From the NCBI GenBank assembly GCA_944376715.1, contig CALWDO010000030.1, positions 1 through 37,109 on the forward strand: a stretch of 37,109 nt of DNA, in the 5' to 3' direction. Shown here one piece after another: positions 15,245-23,751 of this stretch. The stretch's first letter is position 1. Each line of letters starts with the position of its first letter. The position numbers and the translations under genes are program-made. This stretch comes from an uncultured Lachnoclostridium sp. (GTDB lineage Bacteria > Bacillota > Clostridia > Lachnospirales > Lachnospiraceae). The notes under the pieces are model-generated. The model did no database searches. It was given only the letters and a program-made list of their open reading frames with translations, and was not told the DNA's origin.

Positions 15245-16549
15245 CTACCTCGCAAATTCAGTGTCCAATAGATACGGCGATGTCTCCAGCACTAAATCAT
15301 TTAAAGAGAGAGCCTCAAACTGCGTATATGGAATCCGAATAATTGGTATCTTCTTCTTACGGCAGTATTCATTTTTTATTTGATCGCTCATAACCGTTTT
15401 TTGATACCTGTCAGCTGTATCCCAACCGCTGCCTGAATATTTTGCATGCAGGATTCCATCATATTCTATAAAATAACAAACTTTTCCGTCCTCCATTACT
15501 GCAAAGTCAAAGCGTTTCCGGCCTTTCAGATCCGACGGAGAATATTCCCTCATATAACTGATATTTGCCTCTCGCAATAATCTGGATACTTTTTCATTTC
15601 CCTTCGATGTTAGACAGCCGCAACTACTCGTAACTCCAGATAACAGCGCATCCTGCCGTATTTCTCTTTCCTGCCCGCAGTCACAACGGCATTTCCAGAT
15701 CACTCCTCCTGATCCAGGTCTTCTTTTTCCGCTGTCACTTATTACCAGAAGTCTTCCAAAACGCTCTCCTGTAATGTCTTTTACCGTATCATTATGCAAA
15801 CACCCGCAGCTTCGGGTGTGTCCGTTTTTTAATTTGCTAGCCTGTACCTGACACCTGTTTCCACAATCACATACACATTCCCAAAAAGCGCCATGTCCAT
15901 GACCTGATTTTTGTCCCCGTTTTACAACCGTAAGTTTTCCAAACCGCTGCCCTCTGAGATCTTCTATACGAATACATCCACAACTGGTAGTTGTTCCTCG
16001 ATTCAGGTTCCCTCCAGCTACATTTACTTCATTTCCACAATCACACCGACATCTCCAAACTGCTCCCCCATTGGATTTTCTCTCTTCCGTAAGTGAAAGA
16101 ACAGTTAACATGCCATACTTTTTCCCTGATAAATCAACCGGATGATTAGTGGGCATACATCCGCAGCTTTTTACTTTTCCACTATTCAAATTATGAGTCG
16201 TAACATTATGATAATTACCACAATCACATAAACACCGCCAAATACGACTTCCGTTTCTACGCGTTTCAAGCTGTTCCTGAACAACCAGATAACGAAAACG
16301 TTTTCCAAGCAAATGAACCTTCTCTTCAGCTATGTCTTTATTTCTTCTCCGTGTCATGTCTACCCGCAGACATCCACAACTCGCAGTCTGTCCCCTGCGA
16401 AGACTTGTTCCTCTTACTTTTATTCTTTTTCCACACTGACAGCGGCACAGATACCAGGCTTGTCGATCCTTTTGTTTTCCTTCTGTTTGTTCAACCACAG
16501 TTAAGCGGCCAAATGTACGTCCAATCATATCCACTTTGGGGCGAACCAT
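15245..16549 (-). CDS. Five tandem Cys-rich (CxCxC...SCGC) repeats fused to a PDDEXK-like nuclease domain
   Basis: AGGAGAAT precedes the ATG at 16549. The 434-aa product holds five repeats of about 52 residues (about 9-61, 80-132, 141-193, 199-251, 260-313). Each has G-x-x-F-G-x-L-T-V, a CxCxC cluster and a closing SCGC: Cys 35/37/39-58/60, 106/108/110-129/131, 167/169/171-190/192, 225/227/229-248/250, 287/289/291-310/312. Such repeats occur singly or in small arrays in phage and mobile DNA-binding proteins. Residues 318-430 form a restriction-like fold: RFDFAVMEDG (Asp348), YFIEYDGILH (Glu362, Asp364), then SDQIKNEYC and IPIIRIPYTQ. A sequence-specific endonuclease read out by the repeats is the best guess. 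It lies 12 bp after the methyltransferase gene. Confidence 0.8.
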   Translation of the reverse strand: MVRPKVDMIGRTFGRLTVVEQTEGKQKDRQAWYLCRCQCGKRIKVRGTSLRRGQTASCGCLRVDMTRRRNKDIAEEKVHLLGKRFRYLVVQEQLETRRNGSRIWRCLCDCGNYHNVTTHNLNSGKVKSCGCMPTNHPVDLSGKKYGMLTVLSLTEERKSNGGAVWRCRCDCGNEVNVAGGNLNRGTTTSCGCIRIEDLRGQRFGKLTVVKRGQKSGHGHGAFWECVCDCGNRCQVQASKLKNGHTRSCGCLHNDTVKDITGERFGRLLVISDSGKRRPGSGGVIWKCRCDCGQEREIRQDALLSGVTSSCGCLTSKGNEKVSRLLREANISYMREYSPSDLKGRKRFDFAVMEDGKVCYFIEYDGILHAKYSGSGWDTADRYQKTVMSDQIKNEYCRKKKIPIIRIPYTQFEALSLNDLVLETSPYLLDTEFAR

Positions 16550-16561
16550 ACAATTATTCTC

Positions 16562-17176
16562 CTATTCCATATCCATTCTTCCGCCCATTTCAAAAACCAC
16601 AATCCTCTCCCTGGAATCCTTTCCTGCAAACAGATCTCCGCAGTCGATCTCGTCCGAAAACATCAATTCATCCACCGTCATCAAATAGGAAATATATTCA
16701 TCCGATGGATAATAGAAAAACAGCAAAATCTCCCTTGGCCCGGCATAGTAGGATTCCTGAATCCGACTGATGACCTTCTGCAGAATTTCCAATGAAAAGG
16801 GATTGAAAAAATAGATCCGGTCTACTTCTTCCGGCACAGGAAACTGCTCCGCGTTCGCCTGCACAAAAGTCGTTCTTTCCGCAGCAGCAGCGCTTTTCCG
16901 GTTCTCTTCTGCCTTTTCATAAATCCGGTTATCATATTCAATCCCGATCGTCCGGCACTTTACCTGCCAGGACAGGTAAAATTCCACCCGCCCTTTCCCA
17001 CATCCATAATCCAAAAGCAAATTGTTTTTCCTTATGTATCCGCTGTTTGCCAGCCGTTCCAGCACGGAATACGGCGTCGGTTCATATGGGTAACGATACT
17101 GATCGGAATGTGAATCATCACGCCCTGTAGTTTTGATCCGCAGAAGTTTTTCCCACTCATGCTCATTACTATTCAT
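16562..17176 (-). CDS. SAM-dependent methyltransferase
   Basis: The start at 17176 lies right after the deformylase stop (TGATATG), so translation is coupled. The 204-aa product has motif I LLLDYGCGKGRVEFYLS, an acidic loop end (GIEYDN) and the motif IV-like RIYFFNPFS. NPF in place of NPPY argues against a typical N6-adenine or protein-Gln enzyme. The target is unknown. Confidence 0.82.
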   Translation of the reverse strand: MNSNEHEWEKLLRIKTTGRDDSHSDQYRYPYEPTPYSVLERLANSGYIRKNNLLLDYGCGKGRVEFYLSWQVKCRTIGIEYDNRIYEKAEENRKSAAAAERTTFVQANAEQFPVPEEVDRIYFFNPFSLEILQKVISRIQESYYAGPREILLFFYYPSDEYISYLMTVDELMFSDEIDCGDLFAGKDSRERIVVFEMGGRMDME

Positions 17177-17177
17177 A

Positions 17178-17588
17178 TCAGATAAGAATTCCTTCCAGAT
17201 GGTCCATCTCATGCTGACAAATCTGAGCCGTCCAGCCACTGAGTTTTATCCTCTGTTTTTTCCAGTTCATATCATAATATTCCACTTCAATATTCTGAAA
17301 GCGGATTGTCTTTCGGACTCCCGGAAGTGACAGACAACCTTCCTCCGTCTCATAAAGCGTATCCTTTCTTAACATCACCGGATTAAACATGATCACATCC
17401 ATAAATCCCATACTGATAATGATTACATTCTTTCGAATTCCAATCATGTTTGCTGCCATTCCAACGCATGCCGCACGATTCGCTTCCAATGTATCCTGAA
17501 GATCTCTCCCTACCTGTACATCTGCCTTTGTAGCTGGTTCTGACTTTTGCCCAAGAAAGAAAATGTCTTTCATAACTGGTCTGACCAT
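17178..17588 (-). CDS. def: Peptide deformylase, short clostridial type
   Basis: AGGAGAT precedes the ATG. The 136-aa protein has motif 2 EGCLSLP (83-89, Cys metal ligand) and motif 3 QHEMDH (125-130, two His ligands and the catalytic Glu). Motif 1, normally GxGxAAxQ, reads CVGMAANM, with Asn47 in place of Gln. This short form is widespread in Firmicutes and is annotated as deformylase; whether it acts on nascent N-formyl-Met is less certain than for the long form. Confidence 0.85.
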   Translation of the reverse strand: MVRPVMKDIFFLGQKSEPATKADVQVGRDLQDTLEANRAACVGMAANMIGIRKNVIIISMGFMDVIMFNPVMLRKDTLYETEEGCLSLPGVRKTIRFQNIEVEYYDMNWKKQRIKLSGWTAQICQHEMDHLEGILI

Positions 17589-17590
17589 TT

Positions 17591-18130
17591 TTATATCTCC
17601 TGCTTTTTCAATTCATTTTCATAAATATGAAACGTGCTGTCGTCAAACAATACCCATTTTACCACATCCAGTTTTTCCGGATATTCTGCAAGAAAATTTT
17701 TAACGGTACTGACAGCAATTTTTGCCGCTTCCTCTGTGGGGAAATGATAGATCCCCGTAGAGATAGACGGAAACGCGATGCTCCGTATTCCGTGCTCAAT
17801 CGCCAATTCCAGACAAGAACGATAGCAGGAAGCAAGAAGCTTTGCTTCTTTCGACTTCCCGCCATTCCAGTGCGGTCCCGGCGTATGAATGACATATTCA
17901 CATGGCAGATTATACGCTTTCGTAATCTTGGCTTTTCCGGTCTTGCATCCGTTCAGCATCCGGCATTCCGCCAACAGTTCCGGCCCTGCAGCCCGATGAA
18001 TCGCGCCGTCAACACCGCCGCCTCCAAGAAGAGAAGTATTGGCTGCATTTACGATCGCCTGAACATGATGATCCTTTGTGATATCCCCTTTTACCATGAT
18101 TATTTCTGTTTTTCCATTACTTAAATACAT
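17591..18130 (-). CDS. Macro-domain protein, O-acetyl-ADP-ribose deacetylase-like
   Basis: The 179-aa product is a single macro domain: [20 protein letters not shown], then [29 protein letters not shown] and [15 protein letters not shown]. The loops that hold ADP-ribose are intact ([19 protein letters not shown]). The family removes acetyl or ADP-ribosyl groups. The start overlaps the stop of the upstream methyltransferase by one base (TAATG), so the two are coupled. Confidence 0.93.
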   Translation of the reverse strand: MYLSNGKTEIIMVKGDITKDHHVQAIVNAANTSLLGGGGVDGAIHRAAGPELLAECRMLNGCKTGKAKITKAYNLPCEYVIHTPGPHWNGGKSKEAKLLASCYRSCLELAIEHGIRSIAFPSISTGIYHFPTEEAAKIAVSTVKNFLAEYPEKLDVVKWVLFDDSTFHIYENELKKQEI

Positions 18131-18777
18131 TATCTCTTCCCTTCCACGCAGATCCAGTCCTCTCCCTCTCTCGTATGAATCTTCGTTTCCGTAAATCCTG
18201 CCTGATCAAAGAGTCTTAGAAATTCTTCTTTTGTCGGATTAAACAGATGATACTGCTTTATATTTTCCAGAACGGATTCTCTTAAGCCTTCCTTCTGATA
18301 GATATCCGCAATCAGCAGGAATACGCCTCCTTTTTTCAGCACTCGCCGGACTTCCTTCAGATTTTCTGCCGGATCCGGCCAGAAATAAAAGCTCTCTACC
18401 GTAATGATTTTATCAAAACTTTCATTTTCAAAAGGCAGATGTTCCACGGAGGCCTCCAGGATATTCATCTTTCCATTCTGAATATCCTGCGCGTTCGTCT
18501 CCCTGGATAATTCCACAGATACCGGCGAATAATCCACGCCGGTCAGATGACCTTTCGATATTTTCTCCGACATCTTTTTCAATGCAGCGCCTCCGCCGCA
18601 CCCGATGTCCAACGCCCGGTCCTCTTCCCCAAAGTTCAGAAACCCAAGCGCCCACTGCGTCACCGCCGCATGACTCTCATTCATACGCTGGAGCATCTGC
18701 TCCCCCTCTTCTCCCTGAGGCTTTCTTGGATTTCCTTTTCTGGTTATCTCTTCCTGATTTTTACGCGCCATTTCCAT
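18130..18777 (-). CDS. Class I SAM-dependent methyltransferase
   Basis: AAGGAT precedes the ATG at 18777. The 215-aa product has motif [17 protein letters not shown], an acidic strand LTGVDYSP and [19 protein letters not shown]. Then come [19 protein letters not shown] and a long tail, as in UbiE/Methyltransf_11 enzymes. The substrate is unknown. First gene of a run continuing with macro domain, deformylase, methyltransferase and nuclease-like protein. Confidence 0.9.
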   Translation of the reverse strand: MEMARKNQEEITRKGNPRKPQGEEGEQMLQRMNESHAAVTQWALGFLNFGEEDRALDIGCGGGAALKKMSEKISKGHLTGVDYSPVSVELSRETNAQDIQNGKMNILEASVEHLPFENESFDKIITVESFYFWPDPAENLKEVRRVLKKGGVFLLIADIYQKEGLRESVLENIKQYHLFNPTKEEFLRLFDQAGFTETKIHTREGEDWICVEGKR

Positions 18778-18846
18778 TTTCTGATCCTTTCACACTTTTC
18801 ATATATTCTGCCTGCAATCCGGGCTTTTATCCGACAGCACTTCCTG

Positions 18847-19062
18847 TCAGCGTCTTCCCAGCAGGAAAACCACTATTCCGGCAATCACCAGCACCGGAAG
18901 CGCCACATACATCAGCCCTGCCACTACCAGAATAATCAGCGCCAGTGGGAAAATCACCACAGAAACCAAAATCTTTGTAATCCCCCATGCCGCCTTCAGA
19001 GCAAAGGACAACAATTTCCCAAAAACCGCCAAAAATAAAATCACAAACAATAATAACCACAT
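18847..19062 (-). CDS. Small membrane protein
   Basis: GGAGAGAT precedes the ATG. The 71-aa product is nearly all hydrophobic, with two or three membrane helices (about 3-20, 32-48, 50-67) and a GRR tail. No family is recognised. It lies 31 bp after the sbcC stop on the same strand, so it may be the last gene of that unit. Confidence 0.6.
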   Translation of the reverse strand: MWLLLFVILFLAVFGKLLSFALKAAWGITKILVSVVIFPLALIILVVAGLMYVALPVLVIAGIVVFLLGRR

Positions 19063-19093
19063 ATCTTATCTCTCCTGTCCTTCTTTATAACTG

Positions 19094-22000
19094 TCAGCTG
19101 ATCTGCCACCGCACATGGCTTCCGTCCTCATCCTTGCTTACGATCAGCTGGTCCTCAATCTCCTGTTTTAACTCCGTTACATGAGAAATGATTCCGATCA
19201 GTTTGGATCCGTCCGCCATATCCTGCAGCACCCGAATGGCTTTGTCCCTGGAATTGTCATCCAGGGAACCGAATCCTTCGTCGATGAACATCACATCCAG
19301 ATGCACCGACGCGGCGCTCTCCTGGATCTGATCCGCCATTCCCAGCGCCAGAGACAGCGCCGCCATAAAAGATTCCCCGCCGGACAGGGTCCGTACCTCC
19401 CGCTCTTTTCCGGTCACCGCAGAATAAACCATCAGATCCAGTCCGCGGTTCTTTCCGGTTCCTGCCCGGTCGAGATCGCACATGCGCAGTTCAAACTGCC
19501 CCGCGGACATTTCCTGAAAGCGCCGGTTGGCGGCGTGCAGGATCCGCTGCAGATAATAGCGCTGGACATATGTCTCAATATCCATGCGGGAACCGGAAAC
19601 ATTTCCTGCCAGCAGATTGTAAAGATCGTCCAGCCGTTTATATTCCAGCATTCGTTTTTTACGGTCTTCCATCACCGGATAAAGGGTATCGTATATATTC
19701 TGATCAGTCCGTCTGTCGGCTCCCGTCTGCTCCTGTTTTTCCCTGGCGGCCTTCATCTTCTGTTCCGCTTCATCCCGGGCCTTTCTCAGTTCTTCCAGTA
19801 CGGGCCTTTCTTTTCCTTTCACCGCCGCGAAAGCCGCATCCCTTTTTCCGGCCGCCGCAGCTTTTCTCCGGCTGTGCTCTTCGATCTTTTGCTGCAGATT
19901 ATCTGCATCTGCTCCTGTATAATGCTCCGTAAGCGTTTTCCATTCTGACTCTGAAAAATTTTTCTCTTCCATCAGTTTTTCATAGGCATGTTTTCGCAGC
20001 TCGCGTTCCTTTTCCTGATCCGGAAGGTCTTTTTCCCATTGTAAAATCAAGGTTTTGGTATGTTCTTCGGCATTTTTTGCCTTCTGAGCTTCTGTCTTTG
20101 CCTCCCGCGAAGCATGCTCTGCCTGATCCTTTCTGTCTCCGGCCTTTTTCAGGGCAAGTTTTGCCTCTTCCTCTGTCTCGTAATCACTGGATCCTCCCAG
20201 ACTCTTCCATTCTGACTCTGCAGCCGCAAACGCGGTCTTCTTTTCTACCGCATTTGTTTCTGCCTGTTCTTCGTCCGCTTTTAATCTTATTTTATCTGCT
20301 TCTATGCTCTGCAGCTTTTTCTGAAGTTCTCTCAGCTGCCGCAGATTTTCCTTCCAACGCGCGCCTTCTCCCCGAAGCGTTATTTTCCAGGTCTCCAGCC
20401 TCTCAGACGCCTGTTCCAACGTAGAATCTTCCGGAAATTCCGGCAAATGTGCGGATAATTTTATGCGCAGAGTGTGTATCCCTTCATCGCGGCTTTTTTC
20501 TTTCTCTTCGAGCAGCGCGGACGCAGCCTGTGCTTTTGCAGCCGCATTTTCCTGTGCGTTTCTGAGCTGTTCTGTTTCCTTCTCCAGCATATCCAGGGTT
20601 TCACGGCTTAGTTCCCGGTGTTCTTCCTGCAGTTCACAAGGATGCGGATGATCCAGAGAGCCGCAGACCGGGCAGGGCATTCCCGGCCTCAACTGTTCCC
20701 TGGCGATGAATCCCGCCTGGGTATTAAGAAAAATTCGTCTTATACGTTCATATTCTGCGTTTTTCTGTTCATAGACTTCACTGGCGCCGACATATTCCGC
20801 CCTCGCCTTTTCCGCGGCCTTTTTCTGTATATCTGCTTCTTTCCGGAGCTGTTCTGCTGAAGAAAGCTCCCGGCTTAATTCGTCTGCTGTCCGGGCTTTT
20901 CCCTGCCATCGCTCAAATTGAACCTGAGCCTCCCTCAGCTGTTCCACCCGGTTCCTCCAGTCTCTCTCATGTTCCTCGGCGTCCTTCATTCTCTGACGTG
21001 CCGCAGACGCCGTCTCTTTCGCAGCCTCATAGGCAGATTTACAGCTGTCGTAATTTGCTTTCGCTTCCCGGATCCTTCTCAGGATCTCCAGCGCACGGTT
21101 TACCCGTTCCGACACCTTTGTATAATCCTGGCTCATCAGATTCCACTGTGCATCCGCCTTTTCGGATGCATCTGAAGCCTCTCTGGCTTTTTTCTCCAGC
21201 TGCGGCAGGATTTCCTGCCCTGATGCAAGTCTTCGCCTGGTGTCGTTTTCCATACGCACGGCGTCCACATACCGCTCCCAGGCCGGAAGGATCTCATATG
21301 CCGCCCGGATTTTCCGGATCCGCTCTCCGACTTCGCGGATCTGTTCTTCCTGATCCCTGCACAGGGCCAATTCCTTTTCTGCCTGCTCCAGTTCCCGAAA
21401 CCGTTCCAGAAGCTGCTCCGCACTGGTATATCGGTCTCTCTTTTCCAGATAGAAGCAGTGTGTCTGTTCATATTCCTCGTCCGCCCGCCGGTTCCGCAGC
21501 TCCAGTTCCCCGCACAGGTCTGACATTTTCTCCAGAAAGGACTCCATATCCGTCACTGACAGCTGATCCGCATTCAAGATCCTATCCCGTAGTTCCAGCA
21601 GTTCCTCCGCTCCCGGATAGTCTTCCGGCACTGCCGCATGGGACGCCTCCGTCTGGCATATGGTACGGATCTTCCCGATCTCCTGCTGTTTCTCTTTCCT
21701 GCGGTTTCCCAGTTCTGTCACAATCTTTTCATACATTTCCGTATGGAACAATTTCCGGAAGATCACCTTCTTATCATCTGATCTGGCCCTCAGAAGCTCC
21801 ATAAACTCCCCCTGGGCAATCATCGCCACCTGCATGAACTGAGCCTTAGTAAGCCCGATGATCTCCTCCAGCTTTTTGTCCGTCTCTTTCTGAGGGTATT
21901 CCGAGCCGTCCGGCATGATCAGGATAACCGAGCCGCTCTCTTCTTTCATACCGCTTCCCCGTTTCAAAGGCCTCACGTGCCGCGGTACGCGCCGGACTGT

Positions 22001-22285
22001 ATATATCTCTCTGGTTTCCCCGTCTCCCTCGGAAAAAACCAGTTCCACAAACGGCTGTACTCCAGGTTCCACAAACTGGCTCTGCAGTTCTGCCCCGTTC
22101 TTTTTGTTTGTACCCGAACTCGCCTCTCCATATAACGCAAACACTATAGCATCAAAAATCGTCGTCTTTCCGGCTCCCGTATCTCCGGTGATCAGAAACA
22201 GGTTCTGATTCGTCCGTTCAAAATCAATAACCGTCTGTTTCCCATAGGAACCAAACGCCTGCATAGTCAGTTTCAGCGGTCTCAT
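19094..22285 (-). CDS. sbcC: Exonuclease subunit SbcC
   Basis: The 1063-aa protein begins MRPLKLTMQAFGSYG and has Walker A GDTGAGKTT near residue 35. Long coiled coils flank the zinc hook CPVCG near residue 536. The signature LSGGESFMAALSLALGMADQ and Walker B VMFIDEGFGSLDD lie near residues 970-1010. Length matches the family. SbcCD opens DNA hairpins and trims protein-blocked ends. The ATG overlaps the sbcD stop by four bases (ATGA), implying translational coupling. Confidence 0.97.
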   Translation of the reverse strand: MRPLKLTMQAFGSYGKQTVIDFERTNQNLFLITGDTGAGKTTIFDAIVFALYGEASSGTNKKNGAELQSQFVEPGVQPFVELVFSEGDGETREIYTVRRVPRHVRPLKRGSGMKEESGSVILIMPDGSEYPQKETDKKLEEIIGLTKAQFMQVAMIAQGEFMELLRARSDDKKVIFRKLFHTEMYEKIVTELGNRRKEKQQEIGKIRTICQTEASHAAVPEDYPGAEELLELRDRILNADQLSVTDMESFLEKMSDLCGELELRNRRADEEYEQTHCFYLEKRDRYTSAEQLLERFRELEQAEKELALCRDQEEQIREVGERIRKIRAAYEILPAWERYVDAVRMENDTRRRLASGQEILPQLEKKAREASDASEKADAQWNLMSQDYTKVSERVNRALEILRRIREAKANYDSCKSAYEAAKETASAARQRMKDAEEHERDWRNRVEQLREAQVQFERWQGKARTADELSRELSSAEQLRKEADIQKKAAEKARAEYVGASEVYEQKNAEYERIRRIFLNTQAGFIAREQLRPGMPCPVCGSLDHPHPCELQEEHRELSRETLDMLEKETEQLRNAQENAAAKAQAASALLEEKEKSRDEGIHTLRIKLSAHLPEFPEDSTLEQASERLETWKITLRGEGARWKENLRQLRELQKKLQSIEADKIRLKADEEQAETNAVEKKTAFAAAESEWKSLGGSSDYETEEEAKLALKKAGDRKDQAEHASREAKTEAQKAKNAEEHTKTLILQWEKDLPDQEKERELRKHAYEKLMEEKNFSESEWKTLTEHYTGADADNLQQKIEEHSRRKAAAAGKRDAAFAAVKGKERPVLEELRKARDEAEQKMKAAREKQEQTGADRRTDQNIYDTLYPVMEDRKKRMLEYKRLDDLYNLLAGNVSGSRMDIETYVQRYYLQRILHAANRRFQEMSAGQFELRMCDLDRAGTGKNRGLDLMVYSAVTGKEREVRTLSGGESFMAALSLALGMADQIQESAASVHLDVMFIDEGFGSLDDNSRDKAIRVLQDMADGSKLIGIISHVTELKQEIEDQLIVSKDEDGSHVRWQIS

Positions 22286-23454
22286 CCTTCCGACACCTCC
22301 TGTACAGCATTGATCACCTGACGAAGAATCTTCTTCCCTTCTTCATCCACATCTCCCCGGGCATCCACACTCTGCAGGAAAGCGCAGCACAGTTCAAACG
22401 GATCCCGCGCCGTTTCCGGCAGGATTTCCCCTCTGTAATCTGTTTTTCGCGGCCCTTCCCGCCGAATCTCCAGAAGATACGGAAACGCACTTCTCAAGCG
22501 GTCCTGCATATCCGGCGCCGAGATCTCCGACCGGTCTGTCAAAATCACAGTTACATAGTCGCCGCAGGCCTGTCCCAACGCTTCTTCCAGACTCCCGCGG
22601 ATCACACGTACCTGACGAAGAGGCTTAAGAGGCAGCACTTCCGTCTTCACAGCGCCTTTCTCACCCATCTCCACCAGTATCACACCTTTTTCCTGTCCCG
22701 CCTCACTGACCGAGCAAGCCAGCGGCGTGCCGCAGTAACGTCGGCAGTCCCCCCTTACTTTCATGGGCTTATGGATATGCCCCAACGCCGCATAATCAAA
22801 CCAGTCCAGAATATCGGCTGAAACCTCGTCAATATTCCCTACCGTGCGGATCTCCGAATCCATCCGCTCCACGTCTTCCGCCTTTTCTCCCGCAGGAAGA
22901 TAGAACTGATGGCTTACCAGCACGTTTCTCTGGAAAACATCGATCTCCTCCCTCCGGATCAGCCTGTGGACTGTCTCATTGTAAGAAAGATTATTTCCGT
23001 CCTCGTCTGTTCCCACAATCTGCTTTACCATAGAGGGCCTTACGAAAGGAAGCAGGTAGAAATTCACTTCTCCATAAATATCCTGCAGTACAATCTTCTC
23101 GATATATTCATCCTCTGTCTGAGGAGGCATGCCGATCATATGTACATTCTGCCGGGAAAGCACATTCCGAAAACAGTTCAGCCGGGGCCCGCTGTCGTGG
23201 TTGCCGCTGATCAGCATCACGGAGGCACCCGGTAATGCCGCCGTCAACCCGTCGATAAAACGGTCGAAGACTTCTACCGCCTCTGCCGACGGCACAGCTT
23301 TATCATAGATGTCTCCCGCGATCACGACCGCATCCGGCTTCTTTTCCTCCGCTAGGCGGATAATCTGCCGTAAAATATATTCCTGGTCTTCTCTAAGATC
23401 CCGGTTCATAAGTTTCAGGCCAATATGAAGATCCGAGAGATGGAAAAATCTCAT
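22282..23454 (-). CDS. sbcD: Exonuclease subunit SbcD
   Basis: The start at 23454 (MRFFHLSDLHIG) follows AAAGGAT. The 390-aa nuclease has the metal motifs SDLHIG, GDIYDKA, LISGNHDSGPR, VSHQFYLP and ALGHIHKP, the last two holding the metal-binding His. It partners SbcC directly downstream. Confidence 0.97.
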   Translation of the reverse strand: MRFFHLSDLHIGLKLMNRDLREDQEYILRQIIRLAEEKKPDAVVIAGDIYDKAVPSAEAVEVFDRFIDGLTAALPGASVMLISGNHDSGPRLNCFRNVLSRQNVHMIGMPPQTEDEYIEKIVLQDIYGEVNFYLLPFVRPSMVKQIVGTDEDGNNLSYNETVHRLIRREEIDVFQRNVLVSHQFYLPAGEKAEDVERMDSEIRTVGNIDEVSADILDWFDYAALGHIHKPMKVRGDCRRYCGTPLACSVSEAGQEKGVILVEMGEKGAVKTEVLPLKPLRQVRVIRGSLEEALGQACGDYVTVILTDRSEISAPDMQDRLRSAFPYLLEIRREGPRKTDYRGEILPETARDPFELCCAFLQSVDARGDVDEEGKKILRQVINAVQEVSEG

Positions 23455-23552
23455 AGCTGGCAATATCCTTTCTTGTATATCATTCAGCACATTTCACTGT
23501 CCCGTCTAGTTTATCATGATATCATTTTGCTTTCAATGCATTCTGTTCCTTG

Positions 23553-23735
23553 TCAAACATCCTGACCCGCGACACGCTGTTTCCACATTTTCTTTTTATT
23601 GACGCACCGCACCTTCGCACGCGGTTCATACCTTCCGCAGTGCTGGCAGTAAGATTTATGACAGGCATCTCTGCCTTTTCTGCACTGTCCCAGTGCAATG
23701 TAATACTTGCATGGGATTTCTCTGTATTTCGCCAT
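23553..23735 (-). CDS. Small Cys-rich protein
   Basis: AAGGAGAAGG precedes the ATG. The 60-aa product is basic and has CKYYIALGQCRKGRDACHKS, then YCQHCGRYEPRAKVR. The spacing C-x8-C-x6-C-x4-C-x2-C with a His suggests a zinc-finger fold. I recall the same small protein in many clostridial genomes without a known role. It sits 16 bp after rtcB on the same strand and may be co-transcribed with it. Confidence 0.65.
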   Translation of the reverse strand: MAKYREIPCKYYIALGQCRKGRDACHKSYCQHCGRYEPRAKVRCVNKKKMWKQRVAGQDV

Positions 23736-23751
23736 TGTCCTTCTCCTTTCA

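Noticed and set aside
20998-21804. 268-aa plus-strand ORF
   Set aside because: It is Pro/Ser/Arg-rich antisense of the sbcC coiled coil and has no family features.
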